Assembly (NCBI RefSeq): GCF_019104945.1
Contig: NZ_JAHRWW010000014.1
Coordinates: forward strand, 62,001-126,000
Reading direction: 5' to 3'
Source of the DNA: Thermomonas sp.
GTDB lineage: Bacteria; Pseudomonadota; Gammaproteobacteria; Xanthomonadales; Xanthomonadaceae
Length of the DNA stretch: 64,000 nt
Part shown: one piece after another, positions 27,181-38,600 of the stretch
Numbering within the stretch: position 1 is the first letter of the stretch
How the letters are laid out: each line of letters begins with the position of its first letter
Notes under the pieces: model-generated
The model's input: only the letters and a program-made list of their open reading frames with translations
Told to the model about the DNA's origin: nothing
Databases searched by the model: none
Translations under genes and position numbers: made by a program

Positions 27181-29604
27181 ATGCCGTTGCTGCGCTGCTT
27201 GATCGCATTGATGCTTTTCCTTGCTGCGGCAGGGGCAGCTGCGGTGGGCAACCCGCCGAGCGCGGCGCAGATGCAGCACGATGAGACCGAATACCAGCGC
27301 TTGCGCGGTTTGGGGCTAAAAGGGGAAACGGATGCTGCATTGCAGGGCATGCAGCAGCTTCTGCAGCGTGAGCTTGATCCTGAACTGCGTGTGCTTGCTT
27401 ATACCACCGGGATTAGCATGGCGGCGGGCGTTGAGCGCTGGCAGCAAGCCTTCGTTTGGGCCGATGCTGGGTTGAATTTTATCGAAGAGGCACCGAAGAA
27501 CTCGGCGCTGCTTTTAAGCGTGTCTAGCTATCTTTATGCGCTGGTTGGTGATTTAGAGCGTGCGCAAGAATTTGGCCAGCGTGGACTGGTGCAGGCAGAA
27601 GCAGGGGGCGACCTTTTTGTGCTGTGTCGGGCCTTATCCACCCATGCCATCGTGCAAGAGCTGCGAAAGGATCTTACGGCGTTGGAGCCACTGCGCCGCC
27701 GCCAAATCGATGTTTGTGGGAAGGCCGGGGACAAGATTTTCGTTGCCAACGGCACGCAAGGGATGGGCATGTATTTTGCGGGACGCAAACACTATGCCGA
27801 GGCCTTGCAGTGGTTCCGCCGGGCGCTGCAGCTTTTTCAAGCAGAAGGCTTTGACGGGGGCGCGCAGGGCGCAAAATTAGAAATTGCAAAAAGCTTGGTG
27901 GCGCTCAATCAAGAGGCTGCACAGGCGAGTGTGTTGCTAAGGGAGGCCGGCCGTTACTACGCGCGTCAGCGTTTAGCGCAGCCGTTGGTCGATGTGGAGC
28001 AGTTTCAGGCCGAATTGGCCGAGCGGCGAGGCGATATTGCCGACGCGCTGCAGCATACACAACACGCATTGCAGCACACCAAAGAGCTTGATCGACGCAT
28101 GCAGGAGCGGCGATTGCTGTTGATGCAGCTACAGTTCGACTCGCGTCTGAAAGAAGAGCAGATCCAATTGCTAGAGGCTTCCACAGAACGGGCCAAGGGC
28201 GAAGCAAAGGCGGCGCGCAAACAGCAGCAATTGATTGCGATTGCGGCACTGAGTCTGCTGGCCGCAGCCGCCCTATTGCTGGCGCTTTTGCGGCGCGTGT
28301 TTCGAGATCGCCAGCGTTACCGTTTTCAGTCCGAGCATGATGGCTTGACGCGGCTGTTGAATTATCCTGCGCTGCTTCACCAAGGCGCGCAGGTATTGGC
28401 GCAGGCGCGTGCCAAGGGGGCAGCGTTTACTGCGGTGGTCGTGGATATCGATCACTTCAAAACGATCAACGATAGCCATGGTCATGCCGCGGGTGACGAA
28501 GTGCTGCGCATGCTGGCGCGCTGGATTGGCGAGGCCATGGGACAGCGCGGCTTGGCCGCGCGGCGCGGTGGTGATGAATTTACCTTGCTGCTGAATATGG
28601 ATGAGCCGCAGGCGGAGGTGTTGCTGCAGCATCTTCGTGGGCTGATACAGCCCGTTCGTGCGCAGGGTACTACGCCTACGCTGCGCTTTTCGGTCAGTAT
28701 GGGCTTTTGCCAAAGCGATGCCGAAGGCGAGACCTTGGAGCAGTTGATTCATCGGGCGGATTTGGCCTTGTATCGTGCTAAGCACGAAGGGCGAGATCGC
28801 CTTGTTTCTGCGCATCACGAAACGAGCCTTCCATCAAACTCCGGCTTGGTTGTGGTGGGGAGTGGTATCCAGTTTGGACGCCACGCTAGCGAGCGCTGCT
28901 TGTCGGAGATTCGCCGCGCAGAAGTGCTGTTCTGTTTGACCGACCCTGCAACGCTGGCGATGATTCAGTCTATGCGTCAGGACGTGATCAATCTCGGGCG
29001 CTATTACGCGACAGGAAAAGATCGAAGACAGACCTACCGTGAAATTGACGCGACGATCATGGCCGAGGTGCGTGCGGGAAAACAGGTCTGCGCCGTGTTC
29101 TATGGCCACCCCGGTGTGTTTGCCGATGTGCCGCATCGCGTGGTGAATCAAGCGCGCGCGGAAGGGTTTGCAGCACGTATGGAGCCAGGCATTTCGGCAG
29201 AAGCCTGTCTTTATGCTGATCTTGGTATCGACCCTGGACGGCGTGGTGTGCAGTCGCTTGAAGCCACGCATTTTCTTTATTACGACCGCCAGATCGATCC
29301 GGCAGGTTTGCTGCTGCTCTGGCAGGTGGCGCTGGCGGGGGATTTGAGCTGCAGTCGCCGTGAGGCTGATCCGGCTGGCCTGCAGGCGTTGGTGGATAAG
29401 CTTCTGCGCTGGTATCCAAGTGACCACGAAGTCATTTTGTACGAAGCTGCGCAGCTTCCCGTGTTTGCGCCGCGCATGGGGCGGATGCGTTTGTCTGATC
29501 TGCCCGCGGCACGCTATGAGGAATACACGACGCTCGTTATTCCGCCGCTAGATGTACTGCGGGAAGACCCATGCTGCGGGTTAGCAAGCGCTGTGGCTGA
29601 ATAA
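27181..29604 (+). CDS. TPR-GGDEF diguanylate cyclase fused to borosin-type alpha-N-methyltransferase
   Basis: 807-residue protein from ATG 27181, where a signal peptide or anchor begins (MPLLRCLIALMLFLAAAG); an upstream TTG-type start is unlikely. Residues about 25-320 hold TPR repeats (periplasmic), 322-350 a coiled coil, and 350-370 a transmembrane helix. A GGDEF domain follows at about 385-545 with RGGDEF at 462-467, DIDHFK and NDSHGHAAGDE intact, and no I-site. From 555 to about 790 comes a tetrapyrrole-methylase-fold domain closest to OphMA/SonM borosin methyltransferases: VVVGSGI, YYATGKDRRQTY (Tyr609, Arg615, Tyr619 match OphMA Tyr66, Arg72, Tyr76), VFYGHPGVF, and ARMEPGISAEACLYADL. 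The putative precursor ends 16 bases upstream. Confidence 0.88.
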   Translation: MPLLRCLIALMLFLAAAGAAAVGNPPSAAQMQHDETEYQRLRGLGLKGETDAALQGMQQLLQRELDPELRVLAYTTGISMAAGVERWQQAFVWADAGLNFIEEAPKNSALLLSVSSYLYALVGDLERAQEFGQRGLVQAEAGGDLFVLCRALSTHAIVQELRKDLTALEPLRRRQIDVCGKAGDKIFVANGTQGMGMYFAGRKHYAEALQWFRRALQLFQAEGFDGGAQGAKLEIAKSLVALNQEAAQASVLLREAGRYYARQRLAQPLVDVEQFQAELAERRGDIADALQHTQHALQHTKELDRRMQERRLLLMQLQFDSRLKEEQIQLLEASTERAKGEAKAARKQQQLIAIAALSLLAAAALLLALLRRVFRDRQRYRFQSEHDGLTRLLNYPALLHQGAQVLAQARAKGAAFTAVVVDIDHFKTINDSHGHAAGDEVLRMLARWIGEAMGQRGLAARRGGDEFTLLLNMDEPQAEVLLQHLRGLIQPVRAQGTTPTLRFSVSMGFCQSDAEGETLEQLIHRADLALYRAKHEGRDRLVSAHHETSLPSNSGLVVVGSGIQFGRHASERCLSEIRRAEVLFCLTDPATLAMIQSMRQDVINLGRYYATGKDRRQTYREIDATIMAEVRAGKQVCAVFYGHPGVFADVPHRVVNQARAEGFAARMEPGISAEACLYADLGIDPGRRGVQSLEATHFLYYDRQIDPAGLLLLWQVALAGDLSCSRREADPAGLQALVDKLLRWYPSDHEVILYEAAQLPVFAPRMGRMRLSDLPAARYEEYTTLVIPPLDVLREDPCCGLASAVAE

Positions 29605-29606
29605 GG

Positions 29607-29626
29607 CCGCGGGGTTCCCCCCGCGG
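29607..29626. terminator. Possible hairpin terminator between convergent genes
   Basis: CCGCGGGG (29607-29614) and CCCCGCGG (29619-29626) form a perfect eight-base-pair stem with a TTCC loop, in the 39-base gap between the methyltransferase fusion and purH. No strong T-run follows on either strand, so termination would be weak or factor-aided. Confidence 0.45.
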
Positions 29627-29643
29627 GTCTTGTGGATGCTCAG

Positions 29644-31230
29644 TTAGTGCCGGAAGTGGCGCACGCCGGTGAACACCATGGCGATGCCGTGTTCGTCGGC
29701 AGCAGCGATCACTTCGTTATCACGCATGGAGCCGCCCGGCTGGATCACCGCCTTGATGCCCGCTGCTGCAGCGGCGTCGATGCCGTCGCGGAACGGGAAG
29801 AAGGCGTCGGAGGCCATCACCGAGCCCGGCACAATCAGGCCTGCATCTTCGGCCTTGATGCCGGCGATGCGCGCTGAATACACGCGGCTCATTTGGCCTG
29901 CGCCCACACCAATGGTGCGGTTGTCTTTGGCATAGACAATGGCATTGGATTTGACGAACTTGGCCACTTTCCACGCAAATAATAGGTCGGACAGTTGAGC
30001 ATCGGTCGGCGCAAGCTGAGTCACCACTTTAAGCGCGTCGCGCTGCACAACGCGATCATCGGCGGTTTGCAGCAGTAGGCCGGAATTCACACGCTTGGTG
30101 TCGATAAAACCGGGTGCGGTTGGGGCGAGTGGAATGCGTAGCACGCGCACATTGGCTTTTTTCTTCGCGTATTCAAGCGCGGCGTCGTCGTAGTCGGGTG
30201 CAATCAGCACTTCAACAAATTGGCGATCCAAAATGGTCTTGCAGGTGGCCGCATCGAGCTTGGTATTGAACGCAAGAATGCCGCCGAAGGCGGAGGTTGG
30301 GTCGGTGGCATACGCGGCTTCGTAGCTGTCTGCGCAGCCGCTGCCGACGGCCACGCCGCAGGGGTTGGCGTGCTTCACAATAACGCAGGCCGGTGCGTCG
30401 AACTGGCGCACGCATTCCCAGGCGGCATCGCTATCGGCGATGTTGTTGTAAGACAGCTCCTTGCCCTGCAGCTGAGTGAAGGTCGCCAGTGAACCGGGCG
30501 CGGGGTACAGGTCGCGGTAGAACGCGGCCTGCTGGTGCGGGTTCTCGCCGTAGCGTAGATCCATCACTTTGATGAAGCTGCCGTTGGTTTGCGCTGGGAA
30601 CTCGGCACGCGTGGGCACGGCGCTATCGGTGGCGGTGATCGAGGAGAGGTAATTGCTGATCGCATCGCCGTACTGCGCCACGCGGTTGAATGCAGCAACA
30701 GCCAATTGAAAGCGGGTGGCGGCAGAGAGTGCGCCGTTGCCGCTGGCAAGTTCAGCCAGTAGATGGGCGTATTGGTCTGGTGAGGTGACAACCGCGACAC
30801 GGGCAAAGTTTTTCGCCGCGCTGCGCAGCATGGCCGGGCCACCGATGTCGATATTTTCTACCGCATCTTCGAGCGTGCAGTCGGCGTTTGCGGTGACGGC
30901 TTCAAAGGGATAGAGATTCAGCACCAGTAGATCAATTTTGCCGATGCCGTGTTGTTCCATCACCGCATCATCAAGCCCGGCGCGGCCCAGAAGCCCGCCA
31001 TGAATCAACGGGTGCAGAGTTTTGACGCGGCCATCCATCATTTCGGGGAAACCCGTGACTTCGCTCACATCTTTAACCGCAAGCCCCGCATCACGCAGTG
31101 CTTTGGCGGTGCCGCCGGTGGAGAGTAGTTCAACGCCACGCGCGGCGAGCGCTTGGGCAAGTTCAATCAGGCCGGTTTTATCGGAAACAGACAGAAGCGC
31201 CCGGCGGAGGGGCAAAAGATCGGCAGCCAT
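29644..31230 (-). CDS. purH: Bifunctional AICAR transformylase/IMP cyclohydrolase
   Basis: Last two steps of purine synthesis, 528 residues. The N-terminal cyclohydrolase (MGS-like) domain contains [16 protein letters not shown] and [19 protein letters not shown]. The C-terminal transformylase contains [25 protein letters not shown] and [15 protein letters not shown]. It lies 27 bases after fis in the same direction and probably shares its transcript. Confidence 0.97.
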   Translation of the reverse strand: MAADLLPLRRALLSVSDKTGLIELAQALAARGVELLSTGGTAKALRDAGLAVKDVSEVTGFPEMMDGRVKTLHPLIHGGLLGRAGLDDAVMEQHGIGKIDLLVLNLYPFEAVTANADCTLEDAVENIDIGGPAMLRSAAKNFARVAVVTSPDQYAHLLAELASGNGALSAATRFQLAVAAFNRVAQYGDAISNYLSSITATDSAVPTRAEFPAQTNGSFIKVMDLRYGENPHQQAAFYRDLYPAPGSLATFTQLQGKELSYNNIADSDAAWECVRQFDAPACVIVKHANPCGVAVGSGCADSYEAAYATDPTSAFGGILAFNTKLDAATCKTILDRQFVEVLIAPDYDDAALEYAKKKANVRVLRIPLAPTAPGFIDTKRVNSGLLLQTADDRVVQRDALKVVTQLAPTDAQLSDLLFAWKVAKFVKSNAIVYAKDNRTIGVGAGQMSRVYSARIAGIKAEDAGLIVPGSVMASDAFFPFRDGIDAAAAAGIKAVIQPGGSMRDNEVIAAADEHGIAMVFTGVRHFRH

Positions 31231-31257
31231 GGGTACGCAAGAGGTGTGGGGAGCCCT

Positions 31258-31518
31258 CTATTGTAGACCGTATTCCTTCAGCTTCTTGCGTAGCGTGGCG
31301 CGGTGAATGCCAAGCAGTGTGGCGGCACGGCTTTGGTTGCCGTCGCAGTGCTTGAGGACTTCCGAAAATAGCGGGATTTCCAGCTCGCGCAGGGTGGTGG
31401 TGTACAGGTCGTCGGTGTCACAGCCGGCCAAATCGCTTAGGTAGCGACGAACAGAATGTGCCACGTGGTCGCGCAACGTAACGCTGCTGGCGTCCTGACG
31501 AATGCCGGAAGGAGTCAA
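31258..31518 (-). CDS. fis: DNA-binding protein Fis
   Basis: 86-residue nucleoid protein that bends DNA and activates rRNA and other promoters. The C-terminal helix-turn-helix [20 protein letters not shown] (about 60-79) is the Fis signature. It sits between a DUF3426 gene and purH, an order seen in Xanthomonadales. Slightly shorter than E. coli Fis (98). Confidence 0.95.
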   Translation of the reverse strand: MTPSGIRQDASSVTLRDHVAHSVRRYLSDLAGCDTDDLYTTTLRELEIPLFSEVLKHCDGNQSRAATLLGIHRATLRKKLKEYGLQ

Positions 31519-31635
31519 AGGGTGTGTCCTCTAAAAAACTGCATCGGTGGTACGTCCTCGATGCAGGGCATCAGTCTAGCGCGTTCTGTGCGAACGTGTG
31601 AGCCCCGATGCGTATTCAGTTCATAAATTTGATGG

Positions 31636-32145
31636 TTATTCGAAGCGAAAGTCGAAGGACACGACGGCAGACGACGGCTCGTGCAGATCGAACGCGATCT
31701 GATTGGCTTGATTCGGCAGAATGCGCTGCACGTGTGGCGTGCTGCCGAGGTATTCAGCGGGCTGAAAGCGGCGTGCACCAAGGCTTTGACCGTTGACGTC
31801 AGTAAGGTTGAGTACCAATACGGGCCAGGCTTGCGGCCAGTGCGCATCGTTGCGGAAACTGGCCTGCACGCGCAGCACGCCGCGCTGGTCGGGCGGTGCG
31901 ATGACATCGCGCGAAAGCATGGTGAAGGATGTGGGGTCGTGCCATGTGGGGAGGCTGCAGGTCAGCGCACTGCACAGCGTTTCCAGCATCGGGCGCAGGC
32001 GGGAGCTGGCGGCAAGCGCGTCGCGTTGTAGCCAAATAAGTTGCGCAATTAAAACGAGCGCAAGCAATAACGCGCCGCTCCATTCTTTGCGATGCGGGTG
32101 GCGGGGCGCACTGTGGTCACTGGCGAAGCTGGGTGCTTGGGTCAT
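31636..32145 (-). CDS. DUF3426 membrane-anchored protein
   Basis: 169 residues: a short cytoplasmic N-terminus, one transmembrane helix ([15 protein letters not shown], about 25-39) and a beta-rich periplasmic DUF3426 domain ([25 protein letters not shown]). Most relatives carry an N-terminal zinc ribbon, which is missing here. Start ATG overlaps the prmA stop (ATGA). Function unknown. Confidence 0.82.
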   Translation of the reverse strand: MTQAPSFASDHSAPRHPHRKEWSGALLLALVLIAQLIWLQRDALAASSRLRPMLETLCSALTCSLPTWHDPTSFTMLSRDVIAPPDQRGVLRVQASFRNDAHWPQAWPVLVLNLTDVNGQSLGARRFQPAEYLGSTPHVQRILPNQANQIAFDLHEPSSAVVSFDFRFE

Positions 32146-33071
32146 TGGCTCACTTTAACGTGATTACGCACGCCATCAATACGGATCCAGTCTTCTTCTT
32201 GGCAGATGTGCAGCTGCTCAAACCATGGCGCGTAGCGCTGCAGCAGTTCCTCTTCTTGGCCGCTGAGGATGCCAGACATGGCAAGGCGGCCGTTTGGGGC
32301 AACGCGCGCTGCAAGGGTCTCTGCAAGTGCGTCCAGCGCTGTGGCCAAGATGTTGGCGACCACGATGGGATAGCTTGCCGTGGGCGCGTCTTGCGGAAGA
32401 TAGGTGTCGATATGCACGCCGTTGCGCTGCGCGTTATCGGCGGTGGCGATGATGGCCTGCGGATCATTGTCGATGCCGATCGCTTGCACGGCGCCGAGCT
32501 TCAGCGCGGCCAGTGCAAGAATGCCGCTGCCGCAGCCGAAGTCGAGCACGGGTGCGCCTTGCAATACGCCTTCTGCCGCCAGCGCGTCTAACCAGCGCAG
32601 ACAAAGCGCCGTAGTGGGGTGGGTGCCGGAGCCAAACGCAAGGCCGGGGTCGAGCCGGATAATCGCCGCTTGCGGCGTATTCGCGGCCTCAGGAAGGGCG
32701 TGATCCCACGGGACGATCCAAGTGCGCTGGCCAAACTGCATCGGTTGGAACATATCCAGCCAAGCGCGTTCCCAGTCTTGGTCTTCAACCTTTTCGAAGC
32801 GCGTTTGCGTCCAATCCAGCCCGGGGTCGAAGGCTTCCAGCGCGGCAAGCAACAACAGCGCGTCGGTATCGTCTGGAAATAACGCGGTGAGCGTCATTTC
32901 GTTCCAAAGCGGAATTTCGCCAACACCGGGCTCAAAAATCGCTTGTTCGTCGGCCGCATCAAGATGCGCGTCTTGCAGGGTTACGGCCAGCGCACCCACG
33001 TCTTCAAGCGCGCGTTCAATACGCGGCTGTAGCGTTTCCGGGCAAGGTAATGAAATTTGCAGATAGGGCAT
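32142..33071 (-). CDS. prmA: Ribosomal protein L11 methyltransferase
   Basis: SAM-dependent enzyme that trimethylates ribosomal protein L11, 309 residues. The SAM motif [16 protein letters not shown] is followed by GIDNDPQAI and VVANILA. ATG 33071 gives [10 protein letters not shown], matching the family start. An intrinsic-terminator-like hairpin ends only four bases before this ATG, so no normal Shine-Dalgarno fits; a GTG at 33095 inside the hairpin is an alternative. Confidence 0.94.
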   Translation of the reverse strand: MPYLQISLPCPETLQPRIERALEDVGALAVTLQDAHLDAADEQAIFEPGVGEIPLWNEMTLTALFPDDTDALLLLAALEAFDPGLDWTQTRFEKVEDQDWERAWLDMFQPMQFGQRTWIVPWDHALPEAANTPQAAIIRLDPGLAFGSGTHPTTALCLRWLDALAAEGVLQGAPVLDFGCGSGILALAALKLGAVQAIGIDNDPQAIIATADNAQRNGVHIDTYLPQDAPTASYPIVVANILATALDALAETLAARVAPNGRLAMSGILSGQEEELLQRYAPWFEQLHICQEEDWIRIDGVRNHVKVSQ

Positions 33072-33075
33072 AAAA

Positions 33076-33102
33076 CAATGGCGTGGGAATACCACGCCAT
33101 TG
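33076..33102 (-). terminator. Terminator-like hairpin between accC and prmA
   Basis: CAATGGCGTGG (33076-33086) and CCACGCCATTG (33092-33102) form a perfect 11-base-pair stem with a five-base loop. On the - strand the stem is followed by TTTT and then directly by the prmA ATG. It may attenuate transcription from accBC into prmA. Confidence 0.65.
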
Positions 33103-33127
33103 TCGCAGGTTCGTGCGCTGTCGGTGT

Positions 33128-34495
<1,368 letters not shown>

Positions 34496-34501
34496 GTCGG
34501 C

Positions 34502-34987
34502 TTACCCGATCACGAAGAGTGGCTGGTCAAATTCCACCGGTTGCCCGCTTTCGCACAGGATCGCGAGCACGGTGCCGGAGACTTCGGCTTCGATCGGGTT
34601 AAACATCTTCATGGCTTCAATGATGCCCAGCGTGTCACCCGCTTTCACGGCTTGGCCCACGCTGACAAACGCAGGCTTGTCGGGGGCGGGGCTGGCGTAG
34701 AAGGTGCCGACCATCGGTGCGCGCATGACGTGGCCGTCGGGCAGGTCGCTGCCTGTGGGCTTGGGGCTGCCGCCGGTGGCGGCCTGCACGGGGGAATTCA
34801 TCGGCATGGCCGGTGCCGCGGCGGGCAGCGCAACTTGCTGGATGGCCGGGGCGGCCATCGCGAGCCCACCCTTAGGCAGGCGTGCGAGGCGTACGGACTC
34901 TTCGCCTTCTTTAATTTCGATTTCAGCCAGGTTCGACTCTTCCAGAAGGTCGATGAGCTTCTTGATCTTGCGCAGATCCATGGGCAT
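34502..34987 (-). CDS. accB: Acetyl-CoA carboxylase biotin carboxyl carrier protein
   Basis: 161 residues carrying the covalently attached biotin at Lys127 in the EAMKMFN motif. The structure is an N-terminal helix ([16 protein letters not shown]), a Pro/Ala-rich linker (about 50-80) and a biotinyl domain. ATG 34987 has GAGAGGA five bases upstream; a second ATG two codons later is the conserved start and could also be used. Between aroQ and accC. Confidence 0.96.
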   Translation of the reverse strand: MPMDLRKIKKLIDLLEESNLAEIEIKEGEESVRLARLPKGGLAMAAPAIQQVALPAAAPAMPMNSPVQAATGGSPKPTGSDLPDGHVMRAPMVGTFYASPAPDKPAFVSVGQAVKAGDTLGIIEAMKMFNPIEAEVSGTVLAILCESGQPVEFDQPLFVIG

Positions 34988-35007
34988 GTGTCCTCTCTTT
35001 TTGTAGG

Positions 35008-35448
35008 TTAGGCAGGCAGCCGTTTGAGTGCGGCCGCGAGTGCATAGCGGTAGGAATCTTCACCAAAACCACAGATCACGCCCACCGCCTTATCGCTGAA
35101 ATAGCTGGTGTGGCGGAAGGGTTCGCGCGTGTGCGGGTTGGAGAGATGAATTTCGATAAAGGGGATGGCAACACCGGTTAGCGCGTCGCGCAGGGCCACC
35201 GAGGTATGGGTGAACGCGGCGGGATTGATGAGGATGAAGGCCGTGCCGTCTAGCCTTGCGGCTTGGACGCGGTTCACCAACTCGTGCTCGGCATTGGACT
35301 GGAAGGCTTCCAGCGTATGCCCGGCCGATGCGGCATGCGCAATCAAATCGGCGTTGATGTCGGCCAAGGTGGCGCGGCCATAGACCTCCGGCTCGCGCGT
35401 GCCGAGCAGGTTGAGGTTGGGGCCGTGTAGGAGCAAAAGTTTTGCCAT
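35008..35448 (-). CDS. aroQ: 3-dehydroquinate dehydratase, type II
   Basis: Shikimate pathway enzyme of 146 residues forming a dodecamer. [16 protein letters not shown] opens the protein, Tyr23 is the catalytic tyrosine, and [16 protein letters not shown] and [15 protein letters not shown] form the rest of the active site. First gene of the aroQ-accB-accC group, 20 bases before accB. Confidence 0.97.
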   Translation of the reverse strand: MAKLLLLHGPNLNLLGTREPEVYGRATLADINADLIAHAASAGHTLEAFQSNAEHELVNRVQAARLDGTAFILINPAAFTHTSVALRDALTGVAIPFIEIHLSNPHTREPFRHTSYFSDKAVGVICGFGEDSYRYALAAALKRLPA

Positions 35449-35575
35449 GAAGCCGTTGGGGCGGTCCCCGGGTAGTCGGTGCGCAGTGTCCCGCGAAAGT
35501 GGATTGCTGTCCAGTTCGGCGAACTTTAGCGCTATACCGGCATTTTAGCAGATATTGGAGCGACTGCTCTAAATG

Positions 35576-35603
35576 CAGACGCCCGGGGTGGCCCGGGCGT
35601 CTG
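35576..35603 (-). terminator. Hairpin terminator after the RND pump gene
   Basis: AGACGCCCGGG (35577-35587) pairs perfectly with CCCGGGCGTCT (35592-35602), extended by an outer C-G pair, with loop GTGG. It is 21 bases beyond the pump stop on the - strand. Only a short T-containing tail (GCATTT) follows. Confidence 0.6.
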
Positions 35604-35624
35604 GAGTGCAGCTGGTGTAGCGGT

Positions 35625-38600
35625 TTAGCTGTGCTGCGGCAGGCTTTCTGGAGCGGCCGCGGGGATACCTGCCTTTTCCCGATCGTGTGCGTGATCGCGC
35701 GCGAGATACAGATAGAACGCGGGCAGCACGAACAGGGTGAACAGCGTGCCGATGGTCATCCCGGAGGCGATCACCACGCCCATCGAGAACCGTGACGCCG
35801 CGCCCGGGCCCTTGGCCATCAGCATCGGGATCATCGCGAAGACCAGCGCGGCGGTGGTCATCAGCACCGGGCGCAGACGGATGCCCGCAGCGGCTTCGAT
35901 GGCCTCACGCTTGCTCATGCCTTCATTGAGCTGCAGCTTGTTGGCAAATTCCACAATCAAGATGCCGTGTTTGGAGATCACCCCGACCAGCGTCACCAGC
36001 CCCACTTGGGTGTAGATATTGATACTCATGCCGGGGAAGGCTTCGATCTGCATCACCTGCAAGATTTGCGACACCAGCGCCAGTACGTTCAGTGCCAACA
36101 GTGCGCCGCAAATCGCCATGGGCACTGTGAGCAGCATGATCAAGGCGTCGCGGAAGCTCTCAAACTGCGCGGACAGCACGAGGAAGATCACGACCAGCGC
36201 CAGCGCCAAGGTCATCAGCATGGCCGAGCCTTCCTGCTTGAACTGCCGCGACTCGCCGGAGTAGTCCACGCTATAACCCTGCGGTAGTACTTCTTTCGCC
36301 GCTTGATCGAGGATGGCCAGCGCCTCGCCCTTACTCACTCCGGGGCGTGGGGCGAAGGTGATCGACACGGCATTGAGCTGCTGGAAGCGCTTGAGCGACT
36401 GTGGCTGGGTGCTTTCTTTCAGTGTCACAAGGGTGGACAGCGGAATCAGCTTGCCGTCGCGGGTGCGGGTGTAATAATTCTCTAGGTCGCTGGCATTTAA
36501 GCGGTCGCTGCGCTGCACCTGCGGAATCACGCGGTAAGAGCGGTTCTGCATCGAGAACAGATTGCTATAGCCACCCGCCAACATGGCCGACATATCGGCC
36601 GCCAGCGTGCGCATATCAATGCCCAGCGTGGCCGCTTTGTCGCGGTCGATATCCACTTCAATACGCGGCTTGTCGATCTTCAAGTCTTTATCCAAGAAGA
36701 TGAAGCGCTTGCTCTCATACGCTTTGGCGAGAATGGCGTCGGATAGTTCCGACAGCTGTTCAAGGCTGCCGATACCGCCCACGATAAATTCGCCGCCGCC
36801 TTCGCCACCGGCGCTGGGCAGCGAGGGCGGCACAAGCGCAAACATCTTCAGCCCGGTGATCTTGTCGAACTCGGGCTGCAGTGACTGCTGTAAGACTTGG
36901 TTGGTGGAGCGCGTGCGCTGGCTCCACGGCTTAAGCACGAAGCCCGCCATGGCGCTGGGGCTAGCGCCGCCACCGCTACCGCCAAAGCCGCCGTTGAACA
37001 GGAAAGACTCCTGAATCTCCGGGACTTTCTGCGTGGCTTTGGCGATCTCTGCGGTGTAGCGTTCCACATAGTCCAAAGTGGCCGTGGGGTCGGCGCTGGC
37101 GATGCCGAAGATAAATCCTTCATCTTCCAGCGGCGCCGGTTCTTTCGGTGCACCCATGTACAAGAACGCGCAGCTCACCAACACGATCAAGCCAAATGCT
37201 GCGATCACCGACTTGGTGGCCAATGCGCCGTGCAGTTTGCGCTGGTAGCTGTGGTGGAGTTTGTCGAAGCGGGTGTCGAGCCAATGCTCGAACTTGCCCT
37301 TCGGGTGCTCAGGGTCGTGCGCCGTGAGCATCTTCGAGCTCATCATCGGGGTGAGCGTCAGCGCGATCACACCCGAGAGCAGCACCGCACCGGCGAGGGT
37401 GAAGGCAAACTCGGTGAACAGCACGCCGGTGAGGCCGCCTTGGAAGCCGATCGGTAGATACACGGCAATCAGGGTGGTGGTCATCGCCACCACTGGCCAG
37501 GCCAGCTCTCGCGCACCCTTGAGCGCGGCATCGAACGGGCTCATACCTTCTTCAATATGGCGATGGATGTTTTCCAGCACGATGATCGCGTCGTCCACCA
37601 CGATGCCGATCGCCAGCACCATCGCCAATAGCGTGAGCAGGTTGATGGTGAAGCCCATCAGCAGCATCAAGAACAGCCCACCGATCAGCGATAGCGGAAT
37701 GGTGACGGCTGGAATAATGACGCTGCGCAGTGAGCCAAGGAACAGATAGATCACCACGATCACGATGAGCAGGGCTTCCACAATCGTGCGGATCACTTCG
37801 CTGATCGCGTCTTGAATCGCCTCGGTGCTGTCGTAGGGAATCGTAGCCTCAATACCCTGCGGCAGCTGCGGCACGATTTCGTTATCCCACACCTTGCGCA
37901 CCGCGCGGACCACGTCGAGTGAGTTGGCATCTGGGGCGACATAGATACCCATAAACGTTGCCGCGTCGCCGCCGTTGATGCGCACCGAGGTGCCGTAGCT
38001 TTCTGAGCCCAGTACGACGTCGGCAATGTCGGATAGACGCACGATTGCGCCGTCCTGCTCGCGCACCACCATGTTGCGGAAGTCATCGACGTTGCGCAGG
38101 TCGGTACGCGCGGTCATGTCGATCGCCACCATCTGGCCTTTGGTTGAACCCACCGCGGCCAGCACGTTATTCGACTGCAGTGCGTTGCTCACGTCGCTGG
38201 CGGTTACTTTCAGCGCGGCCATCTTCTCCGGCTTCAGCCAGATGCGCATGGCGAAGGTGCCTGCACCCATAATGTCGGCACGCTGCACACCCGGCACCGT
38301 CACCAGCTTGGGCTGGATCACGCGGGTGAGGTAGTCGGTGATCTGGTTATTGCTCAGCGTATTGCTGGCAAACGAGACGTACATCGCCGCGATCTGTTCG
38401 CCCTGCTGCAGGTCGATCACCGGGTCTTCCGACTGCGGCGGCAGCTGGCCGCGCATCTTGTTGACCTTGGCAGAAATCTGCGTCAGCGCTTCGCTGGGGT
38501 CTTGATCCAGACGGATATAGGCTTGGATCGTACTCATGCCCGCCGCACTGGTGGAGGACAGATAGTCGATGCCCTCGGCGCTAGCGATTTCACGCTCTAG

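Noticed and set aside
28840-29604. Reading the C-terminal domain as a cobalamin or sirohaem methylase
   Set aside because: It shares the fold, but the YYxxGKxRxxTY catalytic segment and VFYGHPGVF are those of borosin methyltransferases, and no tetrapyrrole genes are near.
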